Shown here one piece after another: positions 1-8,423 of a stretch of 64,000 bases of DNA. How positions within the stretch are numbered: the first letter of the stretch is position 1; each line of letters begins with the position of its first letter. A program made the position numbers and the translations under genes. Source of the stretch: ZC4RG20 sp963782445 (GTDB taxonomy: Bacteria; Pseudomonadota; Gammaproteobacteria; Steroidobacterales; Rariloculaceae); the NCBI GenBank assembly GCA_963782445.1, contig CAWAJM010000001.1:1674001-1738000 (forward strand), in the 5' to 3' direction. A model generated the notes under the pieces. That model saw nothing but the letters and a program-made list of their open reading frames with translations, searched no databases and was not told the origin of the DNA.

Positions 1-1131
1 GGCGTCTTCGCGTCCGTCGACGCGTTGCTGTTCTACGTATTCTGGGAGGCCATGCTCGTGCCGATGTTCCTGATCATCGGCATCTGGGGCGGCGAGCGGC
101 GCGTCTACGCGACCGTGAAGTTTTTCCTCTACACGTTTCTGGGCTCCGTCTTCATGCTGGTCGCGCTGATTTACCTGTACACGAAGGCCGGCAGCTACTC
201 GATTCTCGCATTCCAGAGCCTGCCGCTCGGCATGACGCCGCAGGTCCTGATCTTCTTCGCATTCCTCATCGCGTTTGCCGTCAAGGTGCCCATGTGGCCC
301 GTGCACACGTGGCTGCCGGACGCGCATGTCGAGGCGCCGACCGGCGGCTCCGTGATCCTGGCCGCGATCCTGCTAAAGATGGGCGGCTACGGTTTCGTGC
401 GCTTTAGCCTGCCGATCGCGCCCGACGCGAGTCAGCACCTGGCCTGGCTCATGATCGGGCTCTCGCTGATCGCGATCGTCTACGTCGCGTTCGTCGCGCT
501 CGTGCAGAAAGATATGAAGAAGCTCATTGCGTACTCGTCGATCGCGCACATGGGCTTCGTGACGCTCGGCTTCTTCGTGATCTTCGGCGCCTCGGTGCTC
601 GGGCACACCGACGGCGCTCGGCTCGCCCTGCAGGGCGGCATGATGCAGATGCTCTCGCACGGACTGATTTCGGGCGCCATGTTCCTGTGCGTGGGCGTCA
701 TGTACGACCGGCTGCACACCCGCGAGATCGACGCCTACGGCGGCGTCGTGAATACGATGCCGAAGTTCGCGGTGTTCATGGTGCTGTTCGCCATGGCGAA
801 CGCGGGGCTGCCGGGCACGTCCGGGTTCGTCGGCGAGTTCTTCGTGATCCTCGGCAGTTTCCAGGCCAATTTCTGGCTTGCGTTCTTCGCCGCCACGACG
901 CTCGTGCTCGGCGCCGCCTACACGCTGTGGCTCGTCAAGCGCGTGATCTTCGGCGAGGTCGGCAACTCGGGCGTGGCTGCGCTCAAGGATGTCGGCAAGC
1001 GCGAGTTCTTCATGCTGGCCGTGCTGGCCGCTGCCGTGCTGCTCGTCGGCGTCTGGCCGAAGCCGCTCGTCGGCGCCATGGACCAGACGCTGGGACACCT
1101 ATTGACGCACGTCATGCAGTCGAAGCTTTGA
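1..1131 (+). CDS. nuoM: NADH-quinone oxidoreductase subunit M (5' partial)
   Basis: Antiporter-like, proton-pumping membrane subunit of respiratory complex I in the inner membrane. The reading frame is open from base 1, so the gene starts upstream of the window and about the last 376 codons are present. The conserved core TWLPDAHVEAPTGGS, the block with KKLIAYSSIAHMG, and the late AMANAGLPGTSGFVGEF segment are typical of NuoM. The chain is almost entirely hydrophobic helices, as expected. nuoN follows after 12 bases, in the standard nuo operon order. Chromosomal housekeeping gene; identification is secure. Confidence 0.97.
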   Translation, partial: GVFASVDALLFYVFWEAMLVPMFLIIGIWGGERRVYATVKFFLYTFLGSVFMLVALIYLYTKAGSYSILAFQSLPLGMTPQVLIFFAFLIAFAVKVPMWPVHTWLPDAHVEAPTGGSVILAAILLKMGGYGFVRFSLPIAPDASQHLAWLMIGLSLIAIVYVAFVALVQKDMKKLIAYSSIAHMGFVTLGFFVIFGASVLGHTDGARLALQGGMMQMLSHGLISGAMFLCVGVMYDRLHTREIDAYGGVVNTMPKFAVFMVLFAMANAGLPGTSGFVGEFFVILGSFQANFWLAFFAATTLVLGAAYTLWLVKRVIFGEVGNSGVAALKDVGKREFFMLAVLAAAVLLVGVWPKPLVGAMDQTLGHLLTHVMQSKL

Positions 1132-1143
1132 GAGACGCTATCC

Positions 1144-2568
1144 GTGAGTGATTATTCGCTGGCCGCCCCCGAGATCTTCCTGACCGGCGCCATCTGCGTC
1201 GTGCTGCTCATCGACACGTTCCTGAAGCAGTCGCAGCGCCGGCTCACCTATACCTTCGCGATCCTCGCGGTCCTCGGCACGGCCGCGTGCTCGGCGATGT
1301 TCGGCGGGGGCGCGGCTCACGTCGGCTTCGCGGGCGCCTTCGTCGAAGATCCCGCCGCCCAGGTGCTCAAGCTCTTCGCGTACCTGACGGTCGCGCTCGT
1401 GTTCCTGTACTCGCGCGACGCGCTCGAGCGCAACGGGCTGCTCAAGGGCGAGTTCTTCGTGCTCGGGCTATTCGGGCTGCTCGGCGCCATGATCATGATC
1501 TCCGCGCACAGCCTGCTGATCATGTACCTCGGGCTCGAGCTGCAGTCGCTCTCGCTGTACGCGCTCGTGGCCTTCAACCGCGATTCCGCGGATGCAGCGG
1601 AATCGGCCATGAAGTACTTCGTGCTCGGGGCCATCGCCTCCGGCATGCTGCTTTACGGCATATCGATGCTCTACGGGGCGACCGGGACCATCGATCTTGC
1701 CGAGCTCACGCAGCGCCTGGCCGCGCCGAACGGCCTCACGGTGCCGGCTGCCCTCGGGCTCGTTTTCGTCGTCGTCGGCGTGGCGTTCAAGTTCGGCGCC
1801 GTGCCGTTCCACATGTGGATTCCGGACGTCTACCAGGGCGCACCCACGCCGGTCGCGCTCTACGTCGGTTCGGCGCCGAAGATCGCGGCGTTCGCGCTGG
1901 CCTGGCGCGTGCTCGTGGACGGCTTGGGCCCCATGCACCCGAGCTGGGGCGGCATGCTCGTCGTGCTGTCCGTGCTCTCGCTTGCGATCGGCAACCTGCT
2001 CGCGATCGCGCAAACCAACTTCAAGCGCATGCTGGGCTACTCGACGATCTCGCACGTCGGCTTCATCCTCATGGGCTTCATCGCGGGCACGCCGGACGGC
2101 ATCCGGGCCTCGATGTTCTACACGCTCGTTTATGTGCTCATGGCCACCGCGGCCTTCGGCATGATCATCCTGCTTGGCCGCCAAGGCTTCGAGGCCGAGA
2201 ACCTCGAGGACTTCAAGGGCCTCAACGCTCGCAGCCCGTGGTTCGCCTTCGTCATGCTCATGGTCATGTTCAGCATGGCCGGCGTGCCGCCGTTCGTCGG
2301 CTTCTATGCCAAGATCGTCGTGCTTTCGAGCCTCGTCGGCACGGGCTACGTGTGGCTCGCGGCCGTCGGCGTCTTCTTCGCCGTCATCGGCGCGTTCTAC
2401 TACCTGCGCCTCGTCTGGTACATGTACTTCGCGGACGCAACCGATTCCGAGCCTCTGCTGGCCGCCGCCGACATGCGCTTCTTCATCAGTGCCAATGGCC
2501 TCGGGCTGCTGGCGCTCGGTATCTTCCCGGGCGGGCTGCTCGACCTCTGCGCGCGCGTCCTGACGTAG
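1144..2568 (+). CDS. nuoN: NADH-quinone oxidoreductase subunit N
   Basis: Second antiporter-like membrane subunit of complex I, 474 residues, a normal length for the family. It begins with GTG at 1144, 12 bases after nuoM; the first residues MSDYSLAAPEI match usual NuoN starts. Recognisable blocks are AMKYFVLGAIASGMLLYG, FKFGAVPFHMWIPDVYQGAP and the lysine-containing helix FKRMLGYSTISHVGF. It is the last gene of the nuo operon here: a hairpin terminator lies 4 bases past its stop. Chromosomal, not part of the mobile element. Confidence 0.97.
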   Translation: MSDYSLAAPEIFLTGAICVVLLIDTFLKQSQRRLTYTFAILAVLGTAACSAMFGGGAAHVGFAGAFVEDPAAQVLKLFAYLTVALVFLYSRDALERNGLLKGEFFVLGLFGLLGAMIMISAHSLLIMYLGLELQSLSLYALVAFNRDSADAAESAMKYFVLGAIASGMLLYGISMLYGATGTIDLAELTQRLAAPNGLTVPAALGLVFVVVGVAFKFGAVPFHMWIPDVYQGAPTPVALYVGSAPKIAAFALAWRVLVDGLGPMHPSWGGMLVVLSVLSLAIGNLLAIAQTNFKRMLGYSTISHVGFILMGFIAGTPDGIRASMFYTLVYVLMATAAFGMIILLGRQGFEAENLEDFKGLNARSPWFAFVMLMVMFSMAGVPPFVGFYAKIVVLSSLVGTGYVWLAAVGVFFAVIGAFYYLRLVWYMYFADATDSEPLLAAADMRFFISANGLGLLALGIFPGGLLDLCARVLT

Positions 2569-2571
2569 CCC

Positions 2572-2594
2572 AAAAAGGGGTCAGCGCCCTTTTT
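2572..2594 (+). terminator. Rho-independent terminator of the nuo operon
   Basis: Perfect 8-bp inverted repeat AAAAAGGG / CCCTTTTT (2572-2579 and 2587-2594) around a 7-base loop, ending in a run of five T, directly after the nuoN stop. The A run on the other side would let it also work in reverse. Confidence 0.8.
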
Positions 2595-2638
2595 CGTAAC
2601 TGCGCCGCGCGGCCCCTTTTGGAGAGGCCGGACGGGCC

Positions 2639-2667
2639 TTGATGACCGAGCTCGGCGCATGTATCAT
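2639..2667 (+). promoter_or_regulatory. Sigma70-type promoter of tRNA-fMet
   Basis: TTGATG (2639-2644), a 17-base spacer, then TATCAT (2662-2667). The predicted start near 2674 lies about 11 bases before the tRNA, which suits a stable RNA gene. Confidence 0.65.
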
Positions 2668-2684
2668 GCTGCGCTCACTTCCGG

Positions 2685-2761
2685 TGCGGGGTGGAGCAGT
2701 CAGGCAGCTCGTCGGGCTCATAACCCGAAGGTCGCAGGTTCGAATCCTGCCCCCGCTACCA
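2685..2761 (+). tRNA. Initiator tRNA-fMet (CAT)
   Basis: A 77-base cloverleaf with encoded CCA. Acceptor TGCGGGG pairs with CCCCGCT except at 1-72, where T faces T. The anticodon stem is TCGGG/CCCGA around CTCATAA, giving anticodon CAT. Three consecutive G-C pairs in that stem and an unpaired 1-72 are the hallmarks of initiator rather than elongator tRNA-Met. The T arm is GCAGG TTCGAAT CCTGC. Its 3' end is the attachment site of the element to the right, so the last ten or so bases are probably supplied by the element. Confidence 0.95.
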
Positions 2762-4361
2762 TTGCTCGCCACTCCTTTACGCCGCTGACCCGGTCTTTGC
2801 GCTCGCTCACCAGAGCGAGAATGCCGGCGAGGTGGCCGTAAAGGTTGGCGGTCAATGCCTTGCCGGCTGCGCCCGGGACGATCTCAATCCGCTCGATCGC
2901 CCCGCGCAGCAGCTCTGCCGCCTCGCCATTCCGCCCTTCACCGGCCAGCGTCTCGCGTAACGCCGCGATTTGCGCCCTGTAGAGCTTTGCCAGGCCGGGG
3001 TGCAGCCGCAGGGGTTCTTCCTTTGCGTTCGCCAGCGCGCTTTCCAGTTCGCCCTTGCGCCGTTCGAGCTGCGCCATCTTGTCGCGCACGGCCTCGGCCG
3101 GCACCCCGTCGAGGATGGCCTGGACGAGCCGGTCTCGCTCTCGGATGACCTTGGCGAGTTCCGCCTTCTTGCCGTCGATGGCCGCGCCCTGTTCCTTACA
3201 CAGCCGGTTGAAGGCGCGCGTGTACTCTTCGCAGAACGCCTCCGTCAGGCGCGGGTCCATCAGCCGGTGCTGGAGCCCGTCGAGAATGGCCGCTTCCAGA
3301 TCCGTCCGGACCACGGTGCGGCGGTTATCACAGGTGCCCTTGTATTTTGCGTTCGAGCAGCCCAGGCGCGTCCTGTTCAGGATGATGTAGTTGCCGCCGC
3401 AGGACGCGCACTTCACAAGCCCGGAGAGCAGCGCGGAGCGCTGCCGACGGTCGATATGACCCTTGTTCCGTTCCCCGAATTTCGCCTCGGTGGCGGCCTG
3501 CCGTGCCTTCGCTTTCTGCCACAACTCGTCGTCGACGATCCGGAGGGCAGGGACTTCCTTGACGATCCAGGCCGACTTCGGATTCGGCCGGGAGATGCGT
3601 TTGCCGGTATCCGGGTCCTTGATGAAGCGCAGCCTGTTCCATACGAGCCGTCCGACATAGAGTTCGTTATTCAGGATGCCGGTCTGGCGTTTCTGATGCC
3701 CGTGGATCGCGCTCGGCCCCCATGTCCTGCCCGAGGGAGCGGGGATGCCATCCTCGTTCAGACCGGCGGCGATCAGGGCGGTGGATTTTCCCGAGGCGTA
3801 TTCCTCGAAGATGCGGCGGATGATCCCGGCCTCCGCCGGCGCGATCTCACGTTCGCCCCGTGCGGGCTCCCCATCGGCGCCGATGCGGCGCACGACTTTG
3901 TAACCGTAGGATATGCCGCCGCCTGATCTTCCGGCCTCGACGCGCCCGCGCAGTCCCCGTCGCGTTTTGTCGGCAAGGTCTTTCAGGAAGAGCGCGTTCA
4001 TCGTGCCCTTGAGGCCGACATGCAGTTCGTTCACTTCGCCCTCGGCGAGCGTGACGATGCGAACGCCTGCGAAAAGCAGCCGCTTGTAGATCGCCGCGAT
4101 GTCTTCCTGGTCGCGCGAGAGGCGGTCGAGCGCCTCGGCAAGGACGATGCTGAATTTTCCGGCCTGTGCATCGGCGAGGAGCGATTGGATACCAGGGCGT
4201 AGCAGGAGCGAGGCGCCGGATATGCCGTGGTCGCTGTAAGACTTCAGGACGCTCCATCCTTGGCTTGCGGCGCGCTCGCTGCAAAGCCTGATCTGATCCT
4301 CGATCGAAGCGTCACGCTGATTGTCCGAAGAATAGCGTGCGTAGATGCAAGCGACGGTCAT
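2718..4361 (-). CDS. Large serine recombinase (element integrase)
   Basis: 547-residue site-specific recombinase, the likely integrase of the element. The N-terminal resolvase domain (about 1-145) has the YARYSS motif with probable nucleophile Ser11 and the DRLSR motif near 79-83. A recombinase domain follows (about 165-280), then a zinc ribbon (Cys318, 321, 335, 344) and a helical coiled-coil stretch (about 380-440). The C-terminal residues GAGFEPATFGL are encoded antisense to tRNA-fMet, and the TGA stop overlaps the anticodon. The start overlaps a short upstream gene by ATGA, implying translational coupling. In the excised circle the last residues would be different (see findings). Confidence 0.92.
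   Translation of the reverse strand: MTVACIYARYSSDNQRDASIEDQIRLCSERAASQGWSVLKSYSDHGISGASLLLRPGIQSLLADAQAGKFSIVLAEALDRLSRDQEDIAAIYKRLLFAGVRIVTLAEGEVNELHVGLKGTMNALFLKDLADKTRRGLRGRVEAGRSGGGISYGYKVVRRIGADGEPARGEREIAPAEAGIIRRIFEEYASGKSTALIAAGLNEDGIPAPSGRTWGPSAIHGHQKRQTGILNNELYVGRLVWNRLRFIKDPDTGKRISRPNPKSAWIVKEVPALRIVDDELWQKAKARQAATEAKFGERNKGHIDRRQRSALLSGLVKCASCGGNYIILNRTRLGCSNAKYKGTCDNRRTVVRTDLEAAILDGLQHRLMDPRLTEAFCEEYTRAFNRLCKEQGAAIDGKKAELAKVIRERDRLVQAILDGVPAEAVRDKMAQLERRKGELESALANAKEEPLRLHPGLAKLYRAQIAALRETLAGEGRNGEAAELLRGAIERIEIVPGAAGKALTANLYGHLAGILALVSERKDRVSGVKEWRAMVAGAGFEPATFGL
2743..2773 (+). repeat. attL: left attachment site of the element
   Basis: The end of tRNA-fMet (2743-2761) recurs at 59329-59347 with one mismatch (18/19), with 13 bases exact (2749-2761 and 59335-59347). 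Bases 2761-2773, ATTGCTCGCCACT, are the exact reverse complement of 59314-59326. Joined in the excised circle these would form a 46-base attP with 13-base symmetric arms and a central CC at 2750-2751, the expected architecture for a large serine recombinase. The crossover position is inferred from symmetry. Confidence 0.8.
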
Positions 4362-4534
4362 TGCGTTTCTCCCGCGTTGTTCCTTGAAGCCTCATTGGCC
4401 TTGCGCCGGGAGTCGCGAATATGACTCTGTGCGAGATCGCGTGCAAGCGCGCGCACGAACGCAACCAACATCGCATCGATGTCGGTCTGCGCTTGTTCGC
4501 GTTTCTTCGCTTGGCTCTTCATGGCGATGAGCAT
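4358..4534 (-). CDS. Small protein coupled to the recombinase
   Basis: About 58 residues (or 54 from the second Met at 4523), rich in Lys, Arg, Gln and Ala, predicted mainly helical, with the central segment DIDAMLVAFVRALARDL. Its stop codon overlaps the recombinase start in an ATGA arrangement, the main reason to think it real. No clear ribosome site is visible. Function unknown; a directionality factor or accessory protein is possible but unsupported. Confidence 0.5.
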   Translation of the reverse strand: MLIAMKSQAKKREQAQTDIDAMLVAFVRALARDLAQSHIRDSRRKANEASRNNAGETQ

Positions 4535-4640
4535 AGGAACGGGCCGGCCGGCCGAACCTCGCGTCATCCTCGCGCGGCCCGCAACGCCGGGAGAGAAAAC
4601 CGGCCTCCTGCAAAGGAGGCCGGCTTGCGGTAACGCCGGG

Positions 4641-4838
4641 CTAGAAGCCGGGCGGCTTGGGCCGCGCAGCGCGGTGCGCGATTTCGCGGCGGATATTCTC
4701 AAGGCTCGCATGTGCCGCACCGGATTCCGGCGAACCGGGTTCATGCAGGTAGAGCTGGATGCTCACTTTGTTGAAAAGAGCGCAGAGTTCTTTTTCGTCT
4801 ATGCGTGTCAGTTCGGATGGGGTAACGATCCTGTCCAT
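4641..4838 (-). CDS. Small conserved-looking protein, unknown function
   Basis: 65 residues beginning MDRIVTPSELTRID, chosen because GGAGAAC lies at the right distance upstream of the ATG at 4838. Mostly helical and charged, without cysteines or membrane segments, and with a basic Pro-rich tail. It precedes the recombinase pair on the same strand by about 100 bases, so may be co-transcribed. I do not recognise the family. Confidence 0.55.
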   Translation of the reverse strand: MDRIVTPSELTRIDEKELCALFNKVSIQLYLHEPGSPESGAAHASLENIRREIAHRAARPKPPGF

Positions 4839-5151
4839 CGATGTTCTCCTGTTTTGTTTCAGGAGGCCCCGACCATCAGGGCCTTTCGGCCCCGACCCAT
4901 CATCATCAGCAGGCAAAGGCCCCTGATGGACGGGCGGCGATGAAACCGGACAGGAGAGCGTCGTTTGGAGGCGAAGGATCGTTTCCCCGAACCGACGCAA
5001 CACAAGTATTACGGGAAATAACGCGCTGGCGTTTTCGGCAAGGCGAGTCCGCTGTGACCCGCAGAAACATGCAAGTTTGCGAATATACGTTAAGAAAGTA
5101 TTAACGCCCTCCGGCGTACCATGAAGGTATGGGTACAACCATTAGTTGGTT

Positions 5152-5379
5152 ATGGAAATGGAAATAAGGGTAAAGGGCGAGATGACGATCGCGGAGATCA
5201 AGCAGGCCATATTCGAAAAGCTGTCAGAAGTCGAACTTGAACATGCCGTGCGCTATTCGCGCGGCGCAACGCTATTCATCAATCCGACAAACGGCTTCGG
5301 CGATGACGTTCACCCGGAAGTGAAGAAGCTCTATAGCCGCGGGCCGTACAAGGCGGCGGCGGATGATTACCAGCTCTAA
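5152..5379 (+). CDS. Small accessory protein, unknown function
   Basis: 75 residues beginning MEMEIRVKGEMTI, with a second possible ATG at 5158. The pattern of a short strand, a helix (IAEIKQAIFEKLSEVE), then an NPTNGFGDD motif and a YKAAADDYQL end resembles small proteins often carried by proteobacterial integrative elements; this is memory of the family, not a search. It lies 20 bases before the next small gene and probably shares its transcript with the tyrosine-integrase module. Confidence 0.6.
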   Translation: MEMEIRVKGEMTIAEIKQAIFEKLSEVELEHAVRYSRGATLFINPTNGFGDDVHPEVKKLYSRGPYKAAADDYQL

Positions 5380-5399
5380 GAGACTGAAAGGGACAGGCC

Positions 5400-5636
5400 A
5401 TGCAGCAACCCCCTTGCTATATCGGACTGGAACAGGCACGCGGTGTCCTTGCCGATATGGGCGTTGAACTCAATGCCCGGCAGATAAAACGCGCAGCAGA
5501 CAAGGACGCCGCAGGCAAGCGCAAACTGCCCTTCTTCGTTGATCCGATTGACGGCAAGCTCAAGATCGAAAAGGGCACGCTGGTGCGGATTTATCGCGAA
5601 TTGCAGATCGAAGCAGAAAGCGATGCAAAAGAGTAG
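5400..5636 (+). CDS. Putative excisionase or DNA-binding helper of the tyrosine integrase
   Basis: 78 residues, ATG at 5400 with GAAAGGGACAGG upstream. The segment LNARQIKRAADKDAAGKRKLPFFVD has the look of a small helix-turn-helix or winged excisionase-type protein: a helix, a basic turn and a short strand. It lies between a small accessory gene and the tyrosine integrase on the same strand, the usual place for a recombination directionality factor. The assignment is by position and shape only. Confidence 0.5.
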   Translation: MQQPPCYIGLEQARGVLADMGVELNARQIKRAADKDAAGKRKLPFFVDPIDGKLKIEKGTLVRIYRELQIEAESDAKE

Positions 5637-5692
5637 GGATGCCGCACTTTGTTCTTGATTCGTACCGCGCAACCGTTTAGTCATGAGGGAGG

Positions 5693-6905
5693 ATGTCAGA
5701 TATCAGGAAGAGGGTAGGCAAGAACGGCCCGACTTACCAAGTACGCTACCCGAGCAAAGCAGCCAAGACAGGCTACGCATACAAGACCTTCAGGACCCGC
5801 AAGGAAGCTCTCGCTTTCCTTGAGAGCGGAAACGCGCGCACCCAGGGGCGATCACACCATACTGAGATCAGAACGGTTAGACAGGCCACAGATATGTGGC
5901 TGGATATCTGTGAAAAGGAAGGGCTGAATGGGCGCGAACCGGTTACGCCCTATACCTACAAGAACTACAAATACCGTGCCGCCTTTATCACGGACTATAA
6001 CTGGACAAAGGGAATCCACGAACTCACCGCTCCAGACGTTGTTGCGTACCGCTCGTGGCTACTGCAACGCGGTATCAGTCGCGATCTCGCGAGCAAGGTT
6101 CTATCGTCGTTCCAATCCATGATGAAGGAAATGACGATACGTGGCGTACTTCAGCACAACGTCGCCTCCGGAATTTGTATTCGTTCAGATGCGCGCTACC
6201 AGGAACCCGTCGTCATCCCAAGCAAGCAAGAACGTCATCGCCCTTCTTCGCGCTGCTGACAGGCTGGCCAAGGCCGAAAACAACACCATCGCAAAGGCAT
6301 GGCGCCGCTACCGGCCTATGCTCTACCTCGCTGCGGACTCCGGTATGCGTCCGCAGGAGTATCTTGCAATTGCAAGATCGGCCATCACGGACAAGGGCGT
6401 GTATGTAGATCGCGCCATCGACGGCAACGGGCAGTCAATCTCGGTCACAAAGACGCCTGCGGGTCGCAGGTTCATAGAACTTAGCCCCGAAACGGTAGCC
6501 ATGCTCCGCGAGTACATCGAAAAACATTCGCCCAAGAACAAGCACGATCTTGTATTTCCAGCTTCGAATGGCGCGCTGCAGTCAAGGCGCAATTGGCAGC
6601 GCCGAGGCTTCAACGTGGCGTGCGTGGAAGCTAAACTCGTGAATGTAATCGAGAAGGACGGCGAGCCCATCGAGCAGCCGAAGTATCGGCCTTACGATCT
6701 TCGCCACTTCTTCGCGTCGGTACTGATTGAGAAGAAGACCAACCTCAAGAAGATACAGACTCTGATGGGGCACTCGAATATCGAGACGACGCTCAATGTC
6801 TACGGCCATTTGCTTGACGATGAAGAGCCGGACGAGGCTCCGGCAGGCATGCTAAACGGCATGCTGCGGATTTCTTGTGGCGAATCTGTGGCGCAATCAT
6901 GCTAA
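5693..6905 (+). pseudogene. Tyrosine recombinase (phage-type integrase), frameshifted
   Basis: Two overlapping frames together give one integrase of about 400 residues. Frame one (ATG 5693 after GGGAGG, stopping at 6259) has an N-terminal DNA-binding part and a core-binding domain. The catalytic half continues in the next frame to 6905, with the active-site Arg in GMRPQEYL, the box YDLRHFFAS (usual His replaced by Tyr), GHSNIETT and the nucleophile Tyr in NVYGHL. The junction holds the tandem copy AAGCAAGC (6219-6226). Removing one four-base unit restores a continuous reading IPSKNVIALL. The gene was therefore inactivated by a 4-bp duplication, unless this is a sequencing error. Confidence 0.85.
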
Positions 6906-7127
6906 AGGCCGCAGAAATCAGCCATTTGTTTTGCATGGGGTGCAAGGGGTCGGAGGTTCGAATCCTCTCGTCCCGACCATAATTAAAACAATCGGTTAGC
7001 TGAAAGTTACGGAAAGAAACGGCGCGAATCGGCGGCATTTGCCACAAAATCACGACCCGCTGTAACCCGCACGAATCCGCCATTCTCTGAATCGGGCCGT
7101 TTCAGCTTGTGGCAAGGTTGTGGCAAG
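6875..7127. repeat. Paired arm-like repeats around the tRNA-Pro fragment
   Basis: Consensus YTGTGGCRMA. Direct pairs at 6875-6884/6886-6895 and 7107-7116/7118-7127 are each spaced 11 bases, one helical turn; an inverted copy is at 7038-7047. They flank the tRNA-Pro fragment on both sides, as P and P' arm sites of a tyrosine integrase flank its core. The rest of the 321-base gap (6906-7226) shows nothing else. Confidence 0.45.
6930..6979 (+). repeat. 3' half of tRNA-Pro (GGG), attachment-site identity segment
   Basis: From the anticodon stem onwards this is a clean tRNA: TTTGC/GCAAG stem around ATGGGGT (anticodon GGG), T arm GGAGG TTCGAAT CCTCT, acceptor strand CGTCCCG, then ACCA. There is no 5' half upstream, where the integrase ends. 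It is therefore not a working tRNA but the segment an integrating element carries to rebuild a target tRNA-Pro. Confidence 0.75.
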
Positions 7128-7226
7128 AGCCAGCAGCCCGAATTAGGTTTCGGGAAGCGCCGGGCTCTCGTGAACCGAACCCGTCCATGCTCCAGCCATT
7201 CAGTGTTTGTTCTTAGCGGACAACAA

Positions 7227-8411
7227 TTAATAAGCATCTGCGGAGTAGCGAAGTCGGAGCTGGCCGCACAGATCGCGTCCGAAGCCAGACTTCTCTTCCC
7301 CAAAGATCCTCATCAGTTTGTGCAGCGCGTTTTCGCCTCGTGACTGCATGACGAGATCGGTCAGCGCGGACCGGATGCCGAAACGGTTTGTCGCGGAATT
7401 GAGCTGCCGAACTGGAAAGGTGACGCTGAAAAAGCCGACAGACAGAGAAACGCTCGTGGAATCCTCATCCTCGGCGCCGTAATTTGCTTCGACGCTCTTC
7501 GCGATGGACTGGAGCAGCTTGTCGTTGGATAGGAGCTTCTTTTCATCTTCGGTTTCGAGCGCATGCTGGTAGGTGGATAGCCACTCCCTCAGTCTTGCGT
7601 ATTTATCACGAAGTGCGATGGCGGAGAGCAGCAGCTCGTCTGCACTGGTTGCCTGTTCGATGACCTGCACCGCGATCGGCGGAAGATTGAAGGACGCAAG
7701 TGCCCCATCTATTTCCGAGTGGCGAAATCTGAACATCTGTGTACGGGCAGCAGATACCACTTTTTCCGTTCTCGCCCAGGCATCCCGGCGTGCCGCGAGG
7801 AACCCGGATTCCCTGATCAATGTGCGGCGAAAGGGGTGGCCGAAATACGGGGCCGAGAGAATGTGGCTTCGAGCCAGCATGCCGGCGCCGCCCCAAAGCA
7901 CGGCCGACATATGAGGGTCGGCCGCCGCTCCGGTAAGCTTCCAGGATCTCCTGTTTTCGTCCGCGGTCTCCTTCAGAGATGGCGTGACCGCCATCCTATC
8001 GACGATCTCCTCCCGCACGGCCACGAGCGTTTCGGCGTTCGGGTCGAACAAAACGGGCTTCACAAGGGAATCGCCGGTTAGTCGGGAAAGCTGCGGATGC
8101 TCCTGGTCCCATGTGGCCATGAATCCCTGATCCACGATCAATTCATCGTAGATCACCAGATTGGTAAGAAGAGCCAGCAGGCAGTCAAGCTGTATGACCG
8201 CGTGCGGGACATCCGTGAATGTGTGGGATTGCTTGTCTTTCGATATTACGATCTGGCCGACGGGCTCGGGCGACAGCCCGGAAACGAGAAGCTCGTTTAC
8301 GTCCTGAAGCGTCCAGTTGTCGGTTATCAGATCAAGTTTCACGGTCTTTTGTATCTCCGTTTCAGGGACGTTGTTCATTGCCTGAATCAGACCCGCAGGA
8401 TGGCCTTGCAT
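7227..8411 (-). CDS. Unknown protein paired with the Fic-like gene
   Basis: 394 residues (or 383 from Met at 8378, MNNVPETEIQ), soluble, with no recognised domain. It has alternating helical stretches, an RHSEIDGALASF segment and a C-terminal region with short strands (SVSLSVGFFSVTFPV). It starts 12 bases after the Fic-like gene stop on the same strand, so the two are probably one operon. A role linked to the Fic protein (partner, immunity or target) is inferred from position only. Confidence 0.7.
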   Translation of the reverse strand: MQGHPAGLIQAMNNVPETEIQKTVKLDLITDNWTLQDVNELLVSGLSPEPVGQIVISKDKQSHTFTDVPHAVIQLDCLLALLTNLVIYDELIVDQGFMATWDQEHPQLSRLTGDSLVKPVLFDPNAETLVAVREEIVDRMAVTPSLKETADENRRSWKLTGAAADPHMSAVLWGGAGMLARSHILSAPYFGHPFRRTLIRESGFLAARRDAWARTEKVVSAARTQMFRFRHSEIDGALASFNLPPIAVQVIEQATSADELLLSAIALRDKYARLREWLSTYQHALETEDEKKLLSNDKLLQSIAKSVEANYGAEDEDSTSVSLSVGFFSVTFPVRQLNSATNRFGIRSALTDLVMQSRGENALHKLMRIFGEEKSGFGRDLCGQLRLRYSADAY

Positions 8412-8423
8412 TCGCGGTGCAGT

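Noticed and set aside
2970..3926. Rightward 318-codon frame opposite the serine recombinase
   Set aside because: Pure antisense shadow of a clear gene with intact domains; typical for high-GC DNA. The same holds for long frames opposite nuoN, hsdR, valS and the STAS/Cys-rich operon.
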